Assembly: GCA_002315885.1 (NCBI GenBank)
Contig: DCIO01000067.1
Span: 1 to 26,537, forward strand
From: Lentisphaeria bacterium UBA1724
GTDB taxonomy: Bacteria > Verrucomicrobiota > Lentisphaeria > Oligosphaerales > Oligosphaeraceae
Reading direction: 5' to 3'
Length of the DNA: 26,537 bases
Made by a program: the position numbers and the translations under genes. Position 1 is the stretch's first letter, and each line of letters opens with the position of its first letter. The notes beneath the pieces were generated by a model that did not search any database, was not told the DNA's origin, and worked only from the letters and a program-made list of their open reading frames with translations. Shown piece by piece: positions 7,903 to 14,855 of the stretch.

Positions 7903-9978
7903 ATGAAGCGAGTTTGGGTGATAATCCAGTATGCGTTGTTGAATGCGATACCGTACGCCATTGGGTATGGGCTGGGGGAATTCATCGGCGAATTGTTTGG
8001 GTTTCCAAAATGGCTCACCTACACATTTGCGTATGTATTGCTGTTGATTGCGGGGGCGATCGGCGCAAAGTTTCTCCGGTGGTATGAATCGCGCCACCAC
8101 GTGCTAGGGGGGAGGATTTTTCTGGCATCTTTGCTGGTCTATGTATGCTTTGACCTCTTTACGGACTACTTCTTCGAGGAAAGTCTGTTCTATAGCCTGC
8201 TGGATAACCTCGGTTATGAATTGTGCGTGGGATTGATTGCCTTTGGGGTGACTCGGCTTGTCCTGGTGTACAAGACCTGGCGGGCCCGTCGGATTTATGG
8301 CACGGGTGAGCAGGGTGTCCGTGGCAACTTTTCGCGGGAAGGCGTGGGAGAATCGCATGTAGAGTCAAAGGAATTCAACCAGTTGATTGAGTCTGATGAC
8401 TACGACCATGACCTAGCGGTGAAATGCAAGACCGGCATCTACGTAGGAAGCAAGAGCAGAGGCGTGGTCTCCTTCAAGGGTATCCCCTATGCACAGCCGC
8501 CAGTGGGCACCCTGCGCTGGAAGGCACCGCAGCCCTTGCCTCCTTCAGATGTCGTTTGCCAGGCATTGCATTTTTCTTCGGTATGTCCTCAGCCCTGGAG
8601 TGCCATTCCGGAGTTGAATTCATTGCCTCAGAGTGAGGACTGCCTGACATTGAACATCTGGTCATCCGCCAAATCGGAGTTTGTCAAGCGTCCCGTGGTG
8701 GTCTTCTTGCCTGGCGGGGATTTGACATTTGGCGGGTCAGCGCTTTCTTTGTATGATGGCACGGCCTTTGTCAGGCAGAATCCCGACACACTATTTGTTT
8801 CCTTGAATTTCCGTCTCGGAATATTGGGTGTCATGGATTTTTCCCGCGTCCCTGGTGGGGAGGCGTATGCCGATAGTACCGATTTGCCATTGCTGGACAT
8901 CCTTGCGGCGTTGAGGTGGCTGAAGGAGAATGTGTCAGCATTCCAGGGGGATCCTGGCAACATCACCCTTTTAGGGAATGACACTGGCGGATTGTGTGCG
9001 GCAATTCTGGCGACGGTTCCCCAGGCGAAGGAGCTTTTCCATCGGGTGGTTCTTCTCAGTAGTTCCTGCCAGAGTTTCTGCACACCAGAAAAAGCCCAGC
9101 GCTGGACAGCGGATTTGCTAGAATATCTGCATGTCAGCACCATGGACGAGTTGGTGCGCTTGCCAGTTGGGGTACTCCGTCAGGCCCAGGAGGCGTTGAA
9201 GTGGTATCTCACGGACTTTGTGGCAGGGCGTGGGATGGTCCCAGCCAACCTCCTGGAGACCTATCGCAATGGCGCGGCTGCCGGCATAGACCTCATTTGC
9301 TGCACGACGGAAAACAGCGCAGGATTCTATGTGGTGGACATGGGGGCACAACGCGCCAGGGAGTTCTTACAGAGATTGGCAGGCGAGTTGCACGGCTATG
9401 TGCGTGAGGAAGAATATCAACTCTATGAGGAATACACACAATCCGCCAAGGATTTGGGGGCCGCATTGCCTGGGGCATATTTCTTCAATTTCCTCTTCTA
9501 CCACTCGTTTGCGCTGGCACTTTGCCGCGCACATGCCGCAAATCACTACTTCGCGCGTTATTTCCGTTGGCGAGTTGGGTCACCTATCCAGGCATTCGGG
9601 GCATTCTGCAATATCGAAGTGCCCTTCATTCTGGGGACACTGGATGCCGTGGAAAAATATGGCATTGTCGGAGATAAACAATCGGGACGGATCATGCAAT
9701 GCGCCTTGGCGAAATTCGCGAAGGATGGAAATCCCGAATTGCCCATGGGGACGGTCTGCCACAACAAATTCCTGCACTGGCCCAATATCTCCACTGACGA
9801 GACACCCGTGCTGTTGGTGGATGAAGAGTGCCTCGTAGTGGATGCCCACGAGTGCGCCGACCAGTCCCTCCCCGTGGAGAAACTCCTGCTCAAATATCCC
9901 GATGCGCCAATCTTCCTGATGGAAAAGACAAGCGAATTATACAAGAGAATGCAGCGGGAAATTGCTGACGGCGCCTGA
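7903..9978 (+). CDS. Membrane-anchored carboxylesterase-like pseudoenzyme
   Basis: This 691-aa protein has about four N-terminal transmembrane helices (roughly residues 4-30, 36-60, 68-90 and 98-122). After a polar linker comes a type B carboxylesterase (alpha/beta hydrolase) domain from about 173. Family landmarks are clear: GIPYAQPPVGTLRWKAPQP, SEDCLTLNIW, NFRLG, NVSAFQGDPGNITLLG and PFILG. The catalytic features are not conserved. The nucleophile elbow GESAGG reads GNDTGG, giving Thr361 for Ser. The oxyanion HGGG reads PGGD (270-273). The catalytic His of GAFHGAEIPF reads GAFCNIEVPF, giving Cys569. The acidic position of the DEG motif falls at E470/N471 in TTENSAGF. The domain is therefore probably not an esterase and may bind ligand or partners, as catalytically dead cholinesterase-like proteins do in animals. 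No Shine-Dalgarno is evident before the ATG. It lies 139 bases after the helicase gene on the same strand, and co-transcription is possible but unproven. Confidence 0.82.
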   Translation: MKRVWVIIQYALLNAIPYAIGYGLGEFIGELFGFPKWLTYTFAYVLLLIAGAIGAKFLRWYESRHHVLGGRIFLASLLVYVCFDLFTDYFFEESLFYSLLDNLGYELCVGLIAFGVTRLVLVYKTWRARRIYGTGEQGVRGNFSREGVGESHVESKEFNQLIESDDYDHDLAVKCKTGIYVGSKSRGVVSFKGIPYAQPPVGTLRWKAPQPLPPSDVVCQALHFSSVCPQPWSAIPELNSLPQSEDCLTLNIWSSAKSEFVKRPVVVFLPGGDLTFGGSALSLYDGTAFVRQNPDTLFVSLNFRLGILGVMDFSRVPGGEAYADSTDLPLLDILAALRWLKENVSAFQGDPGNITLLGNDTGGLCAAILATVPQAKELFHRVVLLSSSCQSFCTPEKAQRWTADLLEYLHVSTMDELVRLPVGVLRQAQEALKWYLTDFVAGRGMVPANLLETYRNGAAAGIDLICCTTENSAGFYVVDMGAQRAREFLQRLAGELHGYVREEEYQLYEEYTQSAKDLGAALPGAYFFNFLFYHSFALALCRAHAANHYFARYFRWRVGSPIQAFGAFCNIEVPFILGTLDAVEKYGIVGDKQSGRIMQCALAKFAKDGNPELPMGTVCHNKFLHWPNISTDETPVLLVDEECLVVDAHECADQSLPVEKLLLKYPDAPIFLMEKTSELYKRMQREIADGA

Positions 9979-10025
9979 GACGCCACCAGCCGTGTAGCGG
10001 GTGTCAGCCCAGCGCAACGAGGGGC

Positions 10026-10068
10026 AAAAAAAAGCCCCGCTTTTGTGGGAGATCCACAGGAGCGGGGC
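10026..10068 (-). terminator. Rho-independent terminator of the thrS-infC-rpmI-rplT unit
   Basis: On the minus strand GCCCCGCT (10061-10068) pairs with AGCGGGGC (10034-10041) and is followed at once by eight T residues (10026-10033). It starts 28 bases after the rplT stop. On the plus strand GGGGC (10021-10025) could pair with 10034-10038, but no T run follows in that direction. Confidence 0.9.
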
Positions 10069-10096
10069 GGGACTAGCGCAGTCGCGTGATTTCAGA

Positions 10097-10450
10097 TTAT
10101 GCGCGAGCGGCCTTGGCCTTCTCAACCAGCTGCGCGAAGGCAGTGGGGTTGGTGACAGCCAGGTCGGCGAGCATCTTGCGGTTGATTTCGATGTTGGCCT
10201 TGTTGAGGCCATCGATCAGCCAGCTGTATTTGAAATCGAGGGCTCGGCAGGCGGCGTTGATACGCTGGGTCCACAGCTGACGATAGGCGATTTTCTTATC
10301 CTTACGTCCGACGTAAGCATAGGTCATCGCGCGATCGGTCGCGGTATAGGCCATGCGGATCAGTTTGCCACGGGCGCCGGTGAAGCCTTTAGCCATTTCG
10401 AGCACGCGCTTACGGCGGGCTCTGGATGCGGGTGCATTCGTTGCTCTCAT
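10097..10450 (-). CDS. rplT: Large ribosomal subunit protein bL20
   Basis: This 117-aa ribosomal protein binds 23S rRNA early in 50S assembly. It matches bL20 end to end: a basic N-terminal tail (RARRKRVLEMAKGFTGARGKL), YAYVGRKDKKIAYRQLWTQRINAACR, then INGLxKAxIEINRKMLADLAV (here IDGLNKANIEINRKMLADLAV). Length is normal. GGAG lies 10 bases before the ATG. It is last in thrS-infC-rpmI-rplT, 36 bases after rpmI, with a terminator just downstream. In other bacteria L20 represses this operon by binding mRNA. Whether that holds here is not shown. Confidence 0.98.
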   Translation of the reverse strand: MRATNAPASRARRKRVLEMAKGFTGARGKLIRMAYTATDRAMTYAYVGRKDKKIAYRQLWTQRINAACRALDFKYSWLIDGLNKANIEINRKMLADLAVTNPTAFAQLVEKAKAARA

Positions 10451-10486
10451 TGTTTCAGTACTCCAAGCTTAGATGTTTAACATCGA

Positions 10487-10687
10487 TTACAAACCGTAGG
10501 GGAAGCACGCCTTCATCCGCGAGAGCTCGGTGCTCTTGATCTCCTCGGGCTGGCCCAGGCGGCGTTTGCGGGTGGCGGATTTCTTGGTCAGAATGTGACG
10601 ACCACCTGCGCGGTTGTGCATGAATTTCCCCGTACCGGTCTGCTTGAAGCGCTTCGCGGCGGCTTTTCTCGTTTTCATTTTCGGCAT
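10487..10687 (-). CDS. rpmI: Large ribosomal subunit protein bL35
   Basis: This 66-aa basic protein of the 50S subunit begins MPKMKTRKAAAKRFKQTGTGKF, followed by HILTKKSATRKRRL, which are diagnostic of bL35. A strong Shine-Dalgarno, AAGGAG, lies 8 bases before the ATG. The 144-base gap back to infC contains GC-rich inverted repeats. In other bacteria L20 binds its translational operator in this operon, so the gap is a reasonable place to look for one. Confidence 0.97.
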   Translation of the reverse strand: MPKMKTRKAAAKRFKQTGTGKFMHNRAGGRHILTKKSATRKRRLGQPEEIKSTELSRMKACFPYGL

Positions 10688-10831
10688 TTTGGTTTCTCCT
10701 TGTTTGGAATGGTCGGCACCGGCTGGCGCGCCCGGGTTGGGGTAGAGAAAACGAACCCTTTTCCCTGGCCGGCAACGCCAGTCAACTTGACGGCGACGAC
10801 ACAGTGTTTGCGAGTCGAGGCAAGCAGCGCG
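10688..10831 (-). promoter_or_regulatory. infC-rpmI spacer, possible L20 translational operator
   Basis: This non-coding spacer of 144 bases lies inside the ribosomal operon. On the minus strand it contains CTGGC/GCCAG arms around GTTGCCGG, and CCGG/CCGG arms around a GCGCGCCAG loop just before the rpmI Shine-Dalgarno. L20 autoregulation at this operon is known in E. coli and Bacillus. Assigning it to these hairpins is inference only. Confidence 0.25.
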
Positions 10832-11422
10832 TTATGCGTTCTCGTCTGCGTTCTCGGTAGTGGTATTTGCGGTGTCCTTAGCGGCGGCTTCCTTCTTAGC
10901 GGCAGCGCGTGCTTCGGGTTTGACGGTGAGGGAGGTAGAGAAGGTCTTGCGCTCCTGACGGACAGGTGAGTCCTGTTTTGCGATATCAGCCAGTTCCTGG
11001 ATGAATCGGTTCATGATGGTCATGCCGATTTCCTGGTGGCTCATTTCGCGTCCACGGAATTGTAGGAGCAGTCGGACTTTATCGCCATGGAGGAGGAATT
11101 CACGGGCGTGTTTCAGCTTCGTGTTCAGGTCATTTTCGTCAATGACGGGTCTGAGCTTGATTTCCTTGAGTTTCGGCTGGACCAGGTTCTTCTTGGCTTC
11201 GCGTGCGCGCTTAGCCTCCTCGAACTGGTATTTACCGAAATCCATGATGCGTGTCACAGGTGGGTCTGCCTTGCTGGGAACCAGCACGAGGTCTAGTCCC
11301 ACCTGTTGTGCGCGCGCAATGGCAGTTTCGAAGGTAACGATACCGACTTGCTCATTGTTCTGGTCGATCAGGCGTACATCCCGACCGCGCATGAATCTGT
11401 CTCCGGGTCTGAGTTGCTTCAC
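10832..11422 (-). CDS. infC: Translation initiation factor IF-3
   Basis: This 196-aa factor binds the 30S subunit, blocks premature 50S joining and checks start-codon pairing. The N domain includes DVRLIDQNNEQVGIVTFETAIARAQQVGLDLVLV. The C domain includes KEIKLRPVIDENDLNTKLKHAREFL, GDKVRLLLQFRGREMSHQEIG and the usual C-terminal beta strands. An Ala/Lys-rich extension of about 30 residues ends the protein. The start is GTG, since an in-frame stop lies three codons upstream and GGAG sits 10 bases before. infC often uses a rare start codon in bacteria, and GTG is a mild version of that. thrS lies 115 bases upstream and rpmI follows. Confidence 0.96.
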   Translation of the reverse strand: MKQLRPGDRFMRGRDVRLIDQNNEQVGIVTFETAIARAQQVGLDLVLVPSKADPPVTRIMDFGKYQFEEAKRAREAKKNLVQPKLKEIKLRPVIDENDLNTKLKHAREFLLHGDKVRLLLQFRGREMSHQEIGMTIMNRFIQELADIAKQDSPVRQERKTFSTSLTVKPEARAAAKKEAAAKDTANTTTENADENA

Positions 11423-11476
11423 TCGAGTTTAACTCCGTATGGGGGTTCTGTCTTCAGAGGCACCGCGCCTCAAAAT

Positions 11477-11506
11477 GCCGCCGTCGGGACAGACTCCCGG
11501 GGCGGC
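11477..11506 (-). terminator. Hairpin between thrS and infC, possible attenuator
   Basis: GCCGCC (11477-11482) pairs with GGCGGC (11501-11506), and inner GGG/CCC add to the stem. On the minus strand the hairpin lies 31 bases after the thrS stop and is followed only by ATTTTG. That is a weak U tract, so partial termination between thrS and infC is the most one could propose. A smaller GAGGC/GCCTC hairpin follows at 11457-11471. Confidence 0.35.
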
Positions 11507-11537
11507 GTGTTGGGTCTTCTTTACCGCAGGAAAGGCT

Positions 11538-13295
11538 TTATGCCTTCTCCGCAATTTCTTTCTGGATGGTGGCGATGAACTGCTCCAGGGGCTGGACTTC
11601 GCCTTTGACGTAGTACTTTCCGCCGGCCTTGGAGCGGTCGCGGATGGAGATGGCCACGGTCTTGTCTTCCAATTCCTTTTCGCCCACCACCAGGAGGTAA
11701 GGCACGCGCATCAGACCCGCGGTCTTGACCTTGGCGCCGATGGGGCTGGCGTCCATATCGCTGGTGACACGGATGCCTTCCTGGCGGAGCTTCGCCTCGA
11801 TTTCCTTGGCGTAGTCGCAGTACTTTTCAGAGATGGGCAGGACGCGGACCTGTTCGGGAGCCAGCCAGGTGGGGAATGCGCCGGCGTAGTGCTCCACCAG
11901 GATGCCGAAGAAGCGTTCCAGGGAGCCCAGGAGTGCGCGGTGGACCATGTAGGGCTGATGGCGGAGGCCATCTGCGCCCACGTATTCCAGGTTGAAGCGC
12001 TCGGGCAGGTTGAAATCGAACTGGATGGTAGAGGTCTGCCATTCACGGCCGATTGCGTCTTTGATCTTGAGGTCGATTTTGGGACCGTAGAATGCGCCGC
12101 CGCCCTCATCCACTTCGTAGGTCATGCCTTCGGCCTTGATGGCTTCCAGCAGCGCCTCGGTGGCCTGGGCCCACTTCTCGGGGGCGCCGACGGCCTTCGC
12201 GGGGCGGGTGGAGAGGTATGCCTTGACATCCTTGAAGCCGAAGCACTTCCAGATGTACATGGAGAAGCGGATCACTTCGCGGATTTCATCCATGATCTGC
12301 TCGGGGGTGCAGATGATGTGTGCATCGTCCTGGGTAAAGCCGCGGACGCGCATGAGGCCGTGGAGGACGCCCGCCTTCTCGTAACGATAGACGGTGCCGA
12401 ATTCGGCCCAGCGGCAAGGCAGTTCGCGGTAGGAGCGTGGCTTGGTCTTGTAGACCATGATGTGGAAGGGGCAGTTCATGGGCTTGACGTAGTAGGGATC
12501 GCCGTCGATGTCCATGTTGGAGTACATATTCTCCTTGTAGAAGCCCAGGTGTCCGGAGGTCTCCCAGAGGTTAGCGCGTCCTACGTGTGGAGTGTAGACC
12601 AGCTCGTAGCCGTTGCGGTAATGTGCATCGCGCCAGAAGGTCTCGATGGTATTGCGGATACGTGCGCCCATGGGGTGCCAGCAGATGAGCCCGGGGCCGA
12701 TTTCCTCGTGGGTGCTGAAGAGCTCCATCTCCACGCCGATCTTTCGGTGGTCGCGCTTCTTGGCCTCTTCCACGCGCTGGAGGTATGCATCCAATTCCGC
12801 CTTGGAGGGGAAAGCGGTGCCGTAGACGCGCTGGAGCATCTTGTTCTTCTCATCGCCGCGGAAGTAGGAACCCGCGATGGTGAAGAGCTTCACCGCGCCG
12901 ATCTGGGAGGAGTTCTCCACGTGGGGGCCACGGCAGAGGTCGGTGAAATCGCCGCAGGTGTAGAGGGAGATGACGCCGTCCTCAGGGATGTCCGCCAGGC
13001 GTTCCAGCTTGTAGGTCTGCCCCTTTTCGGTGAAGAGCTTCTGGGCTTCTTCGCGGGAGACTTCGGTGCGGACGAAGGGGACCTTCTGACCGATCATCTT
13101 GCGCATGCGGGTCTCGATTTCCTTCAGGTCCTCGGGGCTCAGATGGTGCTCCATGTCGAAATCGTAGTAGAAACCGTCCTCGGTGGCGGGACCGATATCG
13201 AATTTGACATCGGGCCAGAGTTTAGCCACCACGGCGGCCATGATATGGGCCGCGGAGTGACGGAGGGTATTCAAATCGAAGTTGTTTTCAGACAT
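11538..13295 (-). CDS. thrS: Threonyl-tRNA synthetase lacking the TGS domain
   Basis: This 585-aa class II synthetase charges tRNA-Thr. The protein starts almost directly at the editing domain (LRHSAAH, with H13 and H17 of the HxxxH site), then the class II core with YRYEKAGVLHGLMRVRGFTQDDAH and the C-terminal anticodon-binding domain. The three zinc ligands that bind threonine in E. coli (C334, H385, H511) correspond to C275, H326 and H452, a constant offset of 59. The missing 59 residues are the N-terminal TGS domain, and only 70 bases separate this start from the hisB stop, so it is not hidden upstream. No strong Shine-Dalgarno is seen. A palindromic repeat sits 48 bases before the start codon. 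The long plus-strand frame opposite this gene is a shadow. Confidence 0.98.
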   Translation of the reverse strand: MSENNFDLNTLRHSAAHIMAAVVAKLWPDVKFDIGPATEDGFYYDFDMEHHLSPEDLKEIETRMRKMIGQKVPFVRTEVSREEAQKLFTEKGQTYKLERLADIPEDGVISLYTCGDFTDLCRGPHVENSSQIGAVKLFTIAGSYFRGDEKNKMLQRVYGTAFPSKAELDAYLQRVEEAKKRDHRKIGVEMELFSTHEEIGPGLICWHPMGARIRNTIETFWRDAHYRNGYELVYTPHVGRANLWETSGHLGFYKENMYSNMDIDGDPYYVKPMNCPFHIMVYKTKPRSYRELPCRWAEFGTVYRYEKAGVLHGLMRVRGFTQDDAHIICTPEQIMDEIREVIRFSMYIWKCFGFKDVKAYLSTRPAKAVGAPEKWAQATEALLEAIKAEGMTYEVDEGGGAFYGPKIDLKIKDAIGREWQTSTIQFDFNLPERFNLEYVGADGLRHQPYMVHRALLGSLERFFGILVEHYAGAFPTWLAPEQVRVLPISEKYCDYAKEIEAKLRQEGIRVTSDMDASPIGAKVKTAGLMRVPYLLVVGEKELEDKTVAISIRDRSKAGGKYYVKGEVQPLEQFIATIQKEIAEKA

Positions 13296-13342
13296 TTTCT
13301 TGAGAATTTATTGGGGACAAAAGAGAAAGTGATTTATTTTTC

Positions 13343-13360
13343 GACGGCGGGGACGCCGTC
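13343..13360 (+). repeat. Dispersed palindrome, single copy
   Basis: This is an exact copy of the GACGGCGGGGACGCCGTC unit of the 1490-1638 array, extended by a C-G pair to an 8-bp stem. It sits between the hisB stop and the thrS start, so it would be transcribed in a hisB-thrS message. The GGTACACAC flank is replaced by GGTGCTTAC. Confidence 0.93.
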
Positions 13361-13365
13361 GGTGC

Positions 13366-13962
13366 TTACTCCAGGACACCCTTTGTGGAGGGCATTTCGC
13401 CGTTCAGTGTGGGGTCGATGGCGGCGGCGGTTTTCAGGGCTCTGCCGAAGGCCTTGAAGATAGCCTCCAGGCAGTGGTGGTTTTCATCGCCTGCCAGCAG
13501 GTCCACATGGAGTGTGATGCCTGCGGTATTGACCAGCGCCTGGAAGAACTCGTGGAAGAGCCTGTGGCTAATTCCACCTGCGGTGGCTTCGGGGAAGGGG
13601 CAGCGCCAGGAGAGATGGGGGCGACCCGAGAGGTCGATGACGACGCGTGCCAGCGCTTCGTCCAGCGGGATGGTCGCCTCGCCGAATCTAGTGGCCCCGC
13701 GCTTGTCACCCAGCGCGATTTTCATCGCCTGTCCAAGCGCGAGTCCTACGTCCTCCATGGTGTGATGCTGATCGATTTCAAGATCACCTTTCGCCTGCAG
13801 TTTCAGCGCGAAATGACCGTGCTTGAAAGTGGCGTTGAGCATGTGGTCGAAGAAAGGCACGCCGGTATCGATGAGATTTGCGGCGGGTCCTTCGTCCAGG
13901 TTCAGCGTCAGCGAGACATTCGTCTCCTTTGTGACTCGGTTGATTTCTGCGATGCGTGGCAT
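13366..13962 (-). CDS. hisB: Imidazoleglycerol-phosphate dehydratase
   Basis: This 198-aa enzyme catalyses the dehydration of imidazole-glycerol phosphate to imidazole-acetol phosphate in histidine synthesis. Manganese-binding motifs of the family are intact: FFDHMLNATFKHG, DQHHTMEDVG, the RPHLSW segment and GDENHHCLEAIFKAFGRALKTA. It is monofunctional, without the HisB-N phosphatase domain fused in enterobacteria. It is separated from other his genes, with lpxA upstream (76 bases) and thrS downstream. A plausible promoter lies in the lpxA gap. Confidence 0.97.
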   Translation of the reverse strand: MPRIAEINRVTKETNVSLTLNLDEGPAANLIDTGVPFFDHMLNATFKHGHFALKLQAKGDLEIDQHHTMEDVGLALGQAMKIALGDKRGATRFGEATIPLDEALARVVIDLSGRPHLSWRCPFPEATAGGISHRLFHEFFQALVNTAGITLHVDLLAGDENHHCLEAIFKAFGRALKTAAAIDPTLNGEMPSTKGVLE

Positions 13963-13995
13963 GGCGGTAAGTGGTTAAATGCAGTAAAGTTGTGT

Positions 13996-14024
13996 AATAT
14001 AGCACAACAACCGCATTTCACGAA
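13996..14024 (-). promoter_or_regulatory. Putative hisB promoter
   Basis: On the minus strand TTCGTG (14019-14024) and TATATT (13996-14001) are separated by 17 bases, in the lpxA-hisB gap. The -35 is poor but the -10 equals the one used by tRNA-Pro and rplU. It may let hisB-thrS-infC be read apart from tyrS-lpxA. Confidence 0.4.
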
Positions 14025-14038
14025 TTTTTGTAAGCGGA

Positions 14039-14833
14039 TTACTCCAGGTTCTGGGGTGCGGTACCCGTTGTCAGTCCGCGTTTTGTGCCGTCCAGGAATT
14101 GGAGGAAGAGTTCCATTTCGGGGGAAGCGGGGAGTTCCGTGCGGATTTTATCCATGGCGTTGGGGCGGCTGTAGCCCTCCAGGCACGTGATTTTGATGGC
14201 TTCCTTCACGGCGTTGATGGTTTCCAGGGGCCACTTGGCTCGGCGCAGTCCCACGGCGTTGATGCCCTGGATGGCGTTTGCCTGGAGGATGCTGTAGGGG
14301 ACCACATCCTGGACCACGCGGGAGCCACCGCCCACCATCGCCATGTCTCCGATGCGGACGAATTGATGGACCATGGTTCCGCCGGAGATGAAAGCGTGTC
14401 GCCCCACTTCCACGCGTCCTGCCAGGAGTGTGGCGTTTGCGATGATGACCTCATCATGGATGATGCAGTTGTGTCCCAGGTGGACGAATGCCATGAGCAT
14501 CACGTTGTTGCCCACGATGGTATGGCTGTCTTCTTCCACGCCGCGGTGGATGGTGACGTATTCCCGGATGATGCAGTTTTCGCCGATGTCGGTGAAGGAG
14601 TTCTGCCCGAAGTAGTGGACATCCTGGGGGTCGTCACCGATATTTGCGCCGCAGTGGATTTTGGTGCCTTTCCCGATGGTGGTATTTCCGGAGAGGACAA
14701 CATGTGGTCCAATGGAGCAACCATCGCCAATCTTCACATCCTTTCCGATGACGGCGAAGGGTCCGATGGTCACGTCATTGCCGATGATTGCGCCTTCCTC
14801 GATGGCGGCGCGTGGGTCGATTTTGCTGGACAT
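14039..14833 (-). CDS. lpxA: UDP-N-acetylglucosamine O-acyltransferase LpxA
   Basis: This 264-aa cytoplasmic enzyme performs the first step of lipid A synthesis, moving a 3-hydroxyacyl chain from acyl carrier protein to UDP-GlcNAc. The sequence is built of hexapeptide repeats that form a left-handed beta helix (IGNDVTIGPFAVIGKDVKIGDG and onward), followed by an alpha-helical C terminus. The active-site region HLGHNC places the catalytic His (E. coli H125) at H121. The adjacent Asp126 of E. coli is Asn122 here. IGDDPQD and GINAVGLRRA are also typical. The gene lies 22 bases after tyrS, so the two are probably co-transcribed. It shows that the organism makes, or once made, an LPS outer membrane. 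Confidence 0.96.
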   Translation of the reverse strand: MSSKIDPRAAIEEGAIIGNDVTIGPFAVIGKDVKIGDGCSIGPHVVLSGNTTIGKGTKIHCGANIGDDPQDVHYFGQNSFTDIGENCIIREYVTIHRGVEEDSHTIVGNNVMLMAFVHLGHNCIIHDEVIIANATLLAGRVEVGRHAFISGGTMVHQFVRIGDMAMVGGGSRVVQDVVPYSILQANAIQGINAVGLRRAKWPLETINAVKEAIKITCLEGYSRPNAMDKIRTELPASPEMELFLQFLDGTKRGLTTGTAPQNLE

Positions 14834-14855
14834 GGTGGATTGGCTGGTGTGGTTG

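Noticed and set aside
1998..9978. Two-gene defence system of the helicase-nuclease plus the esterase-like protein
   Set aside because: Same strand and a 139-base gap are the only support. The gap is highly structured, and the helicase-nuclease family works as a single gene. It is not claimed without conserved neighbourhood data.
11474..11506. Decayed copy of the GACGGCG palindrome between thrS and infC
   Set aside because: GCCGTCGGGACAGACTCC resembles the right arm and linker, but the left arm is absent. The match is too short to claim in GC-rich DNA, so I list only the hairpin.
11439..13457. 672-codon plus-strand frame opposite thrS
   Set aside because: It is an exact antisense shadow of a clear thrS with an intact catalytic core. 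Its His/Asp/Val-rich composition reflects GC-biased codon positions and it has no domain wording.
13366..13962. Histidine operon
   Set aside because: Only hisB is present. Its neighbours lpxA and thrS are unrelated to histidine synthesis.
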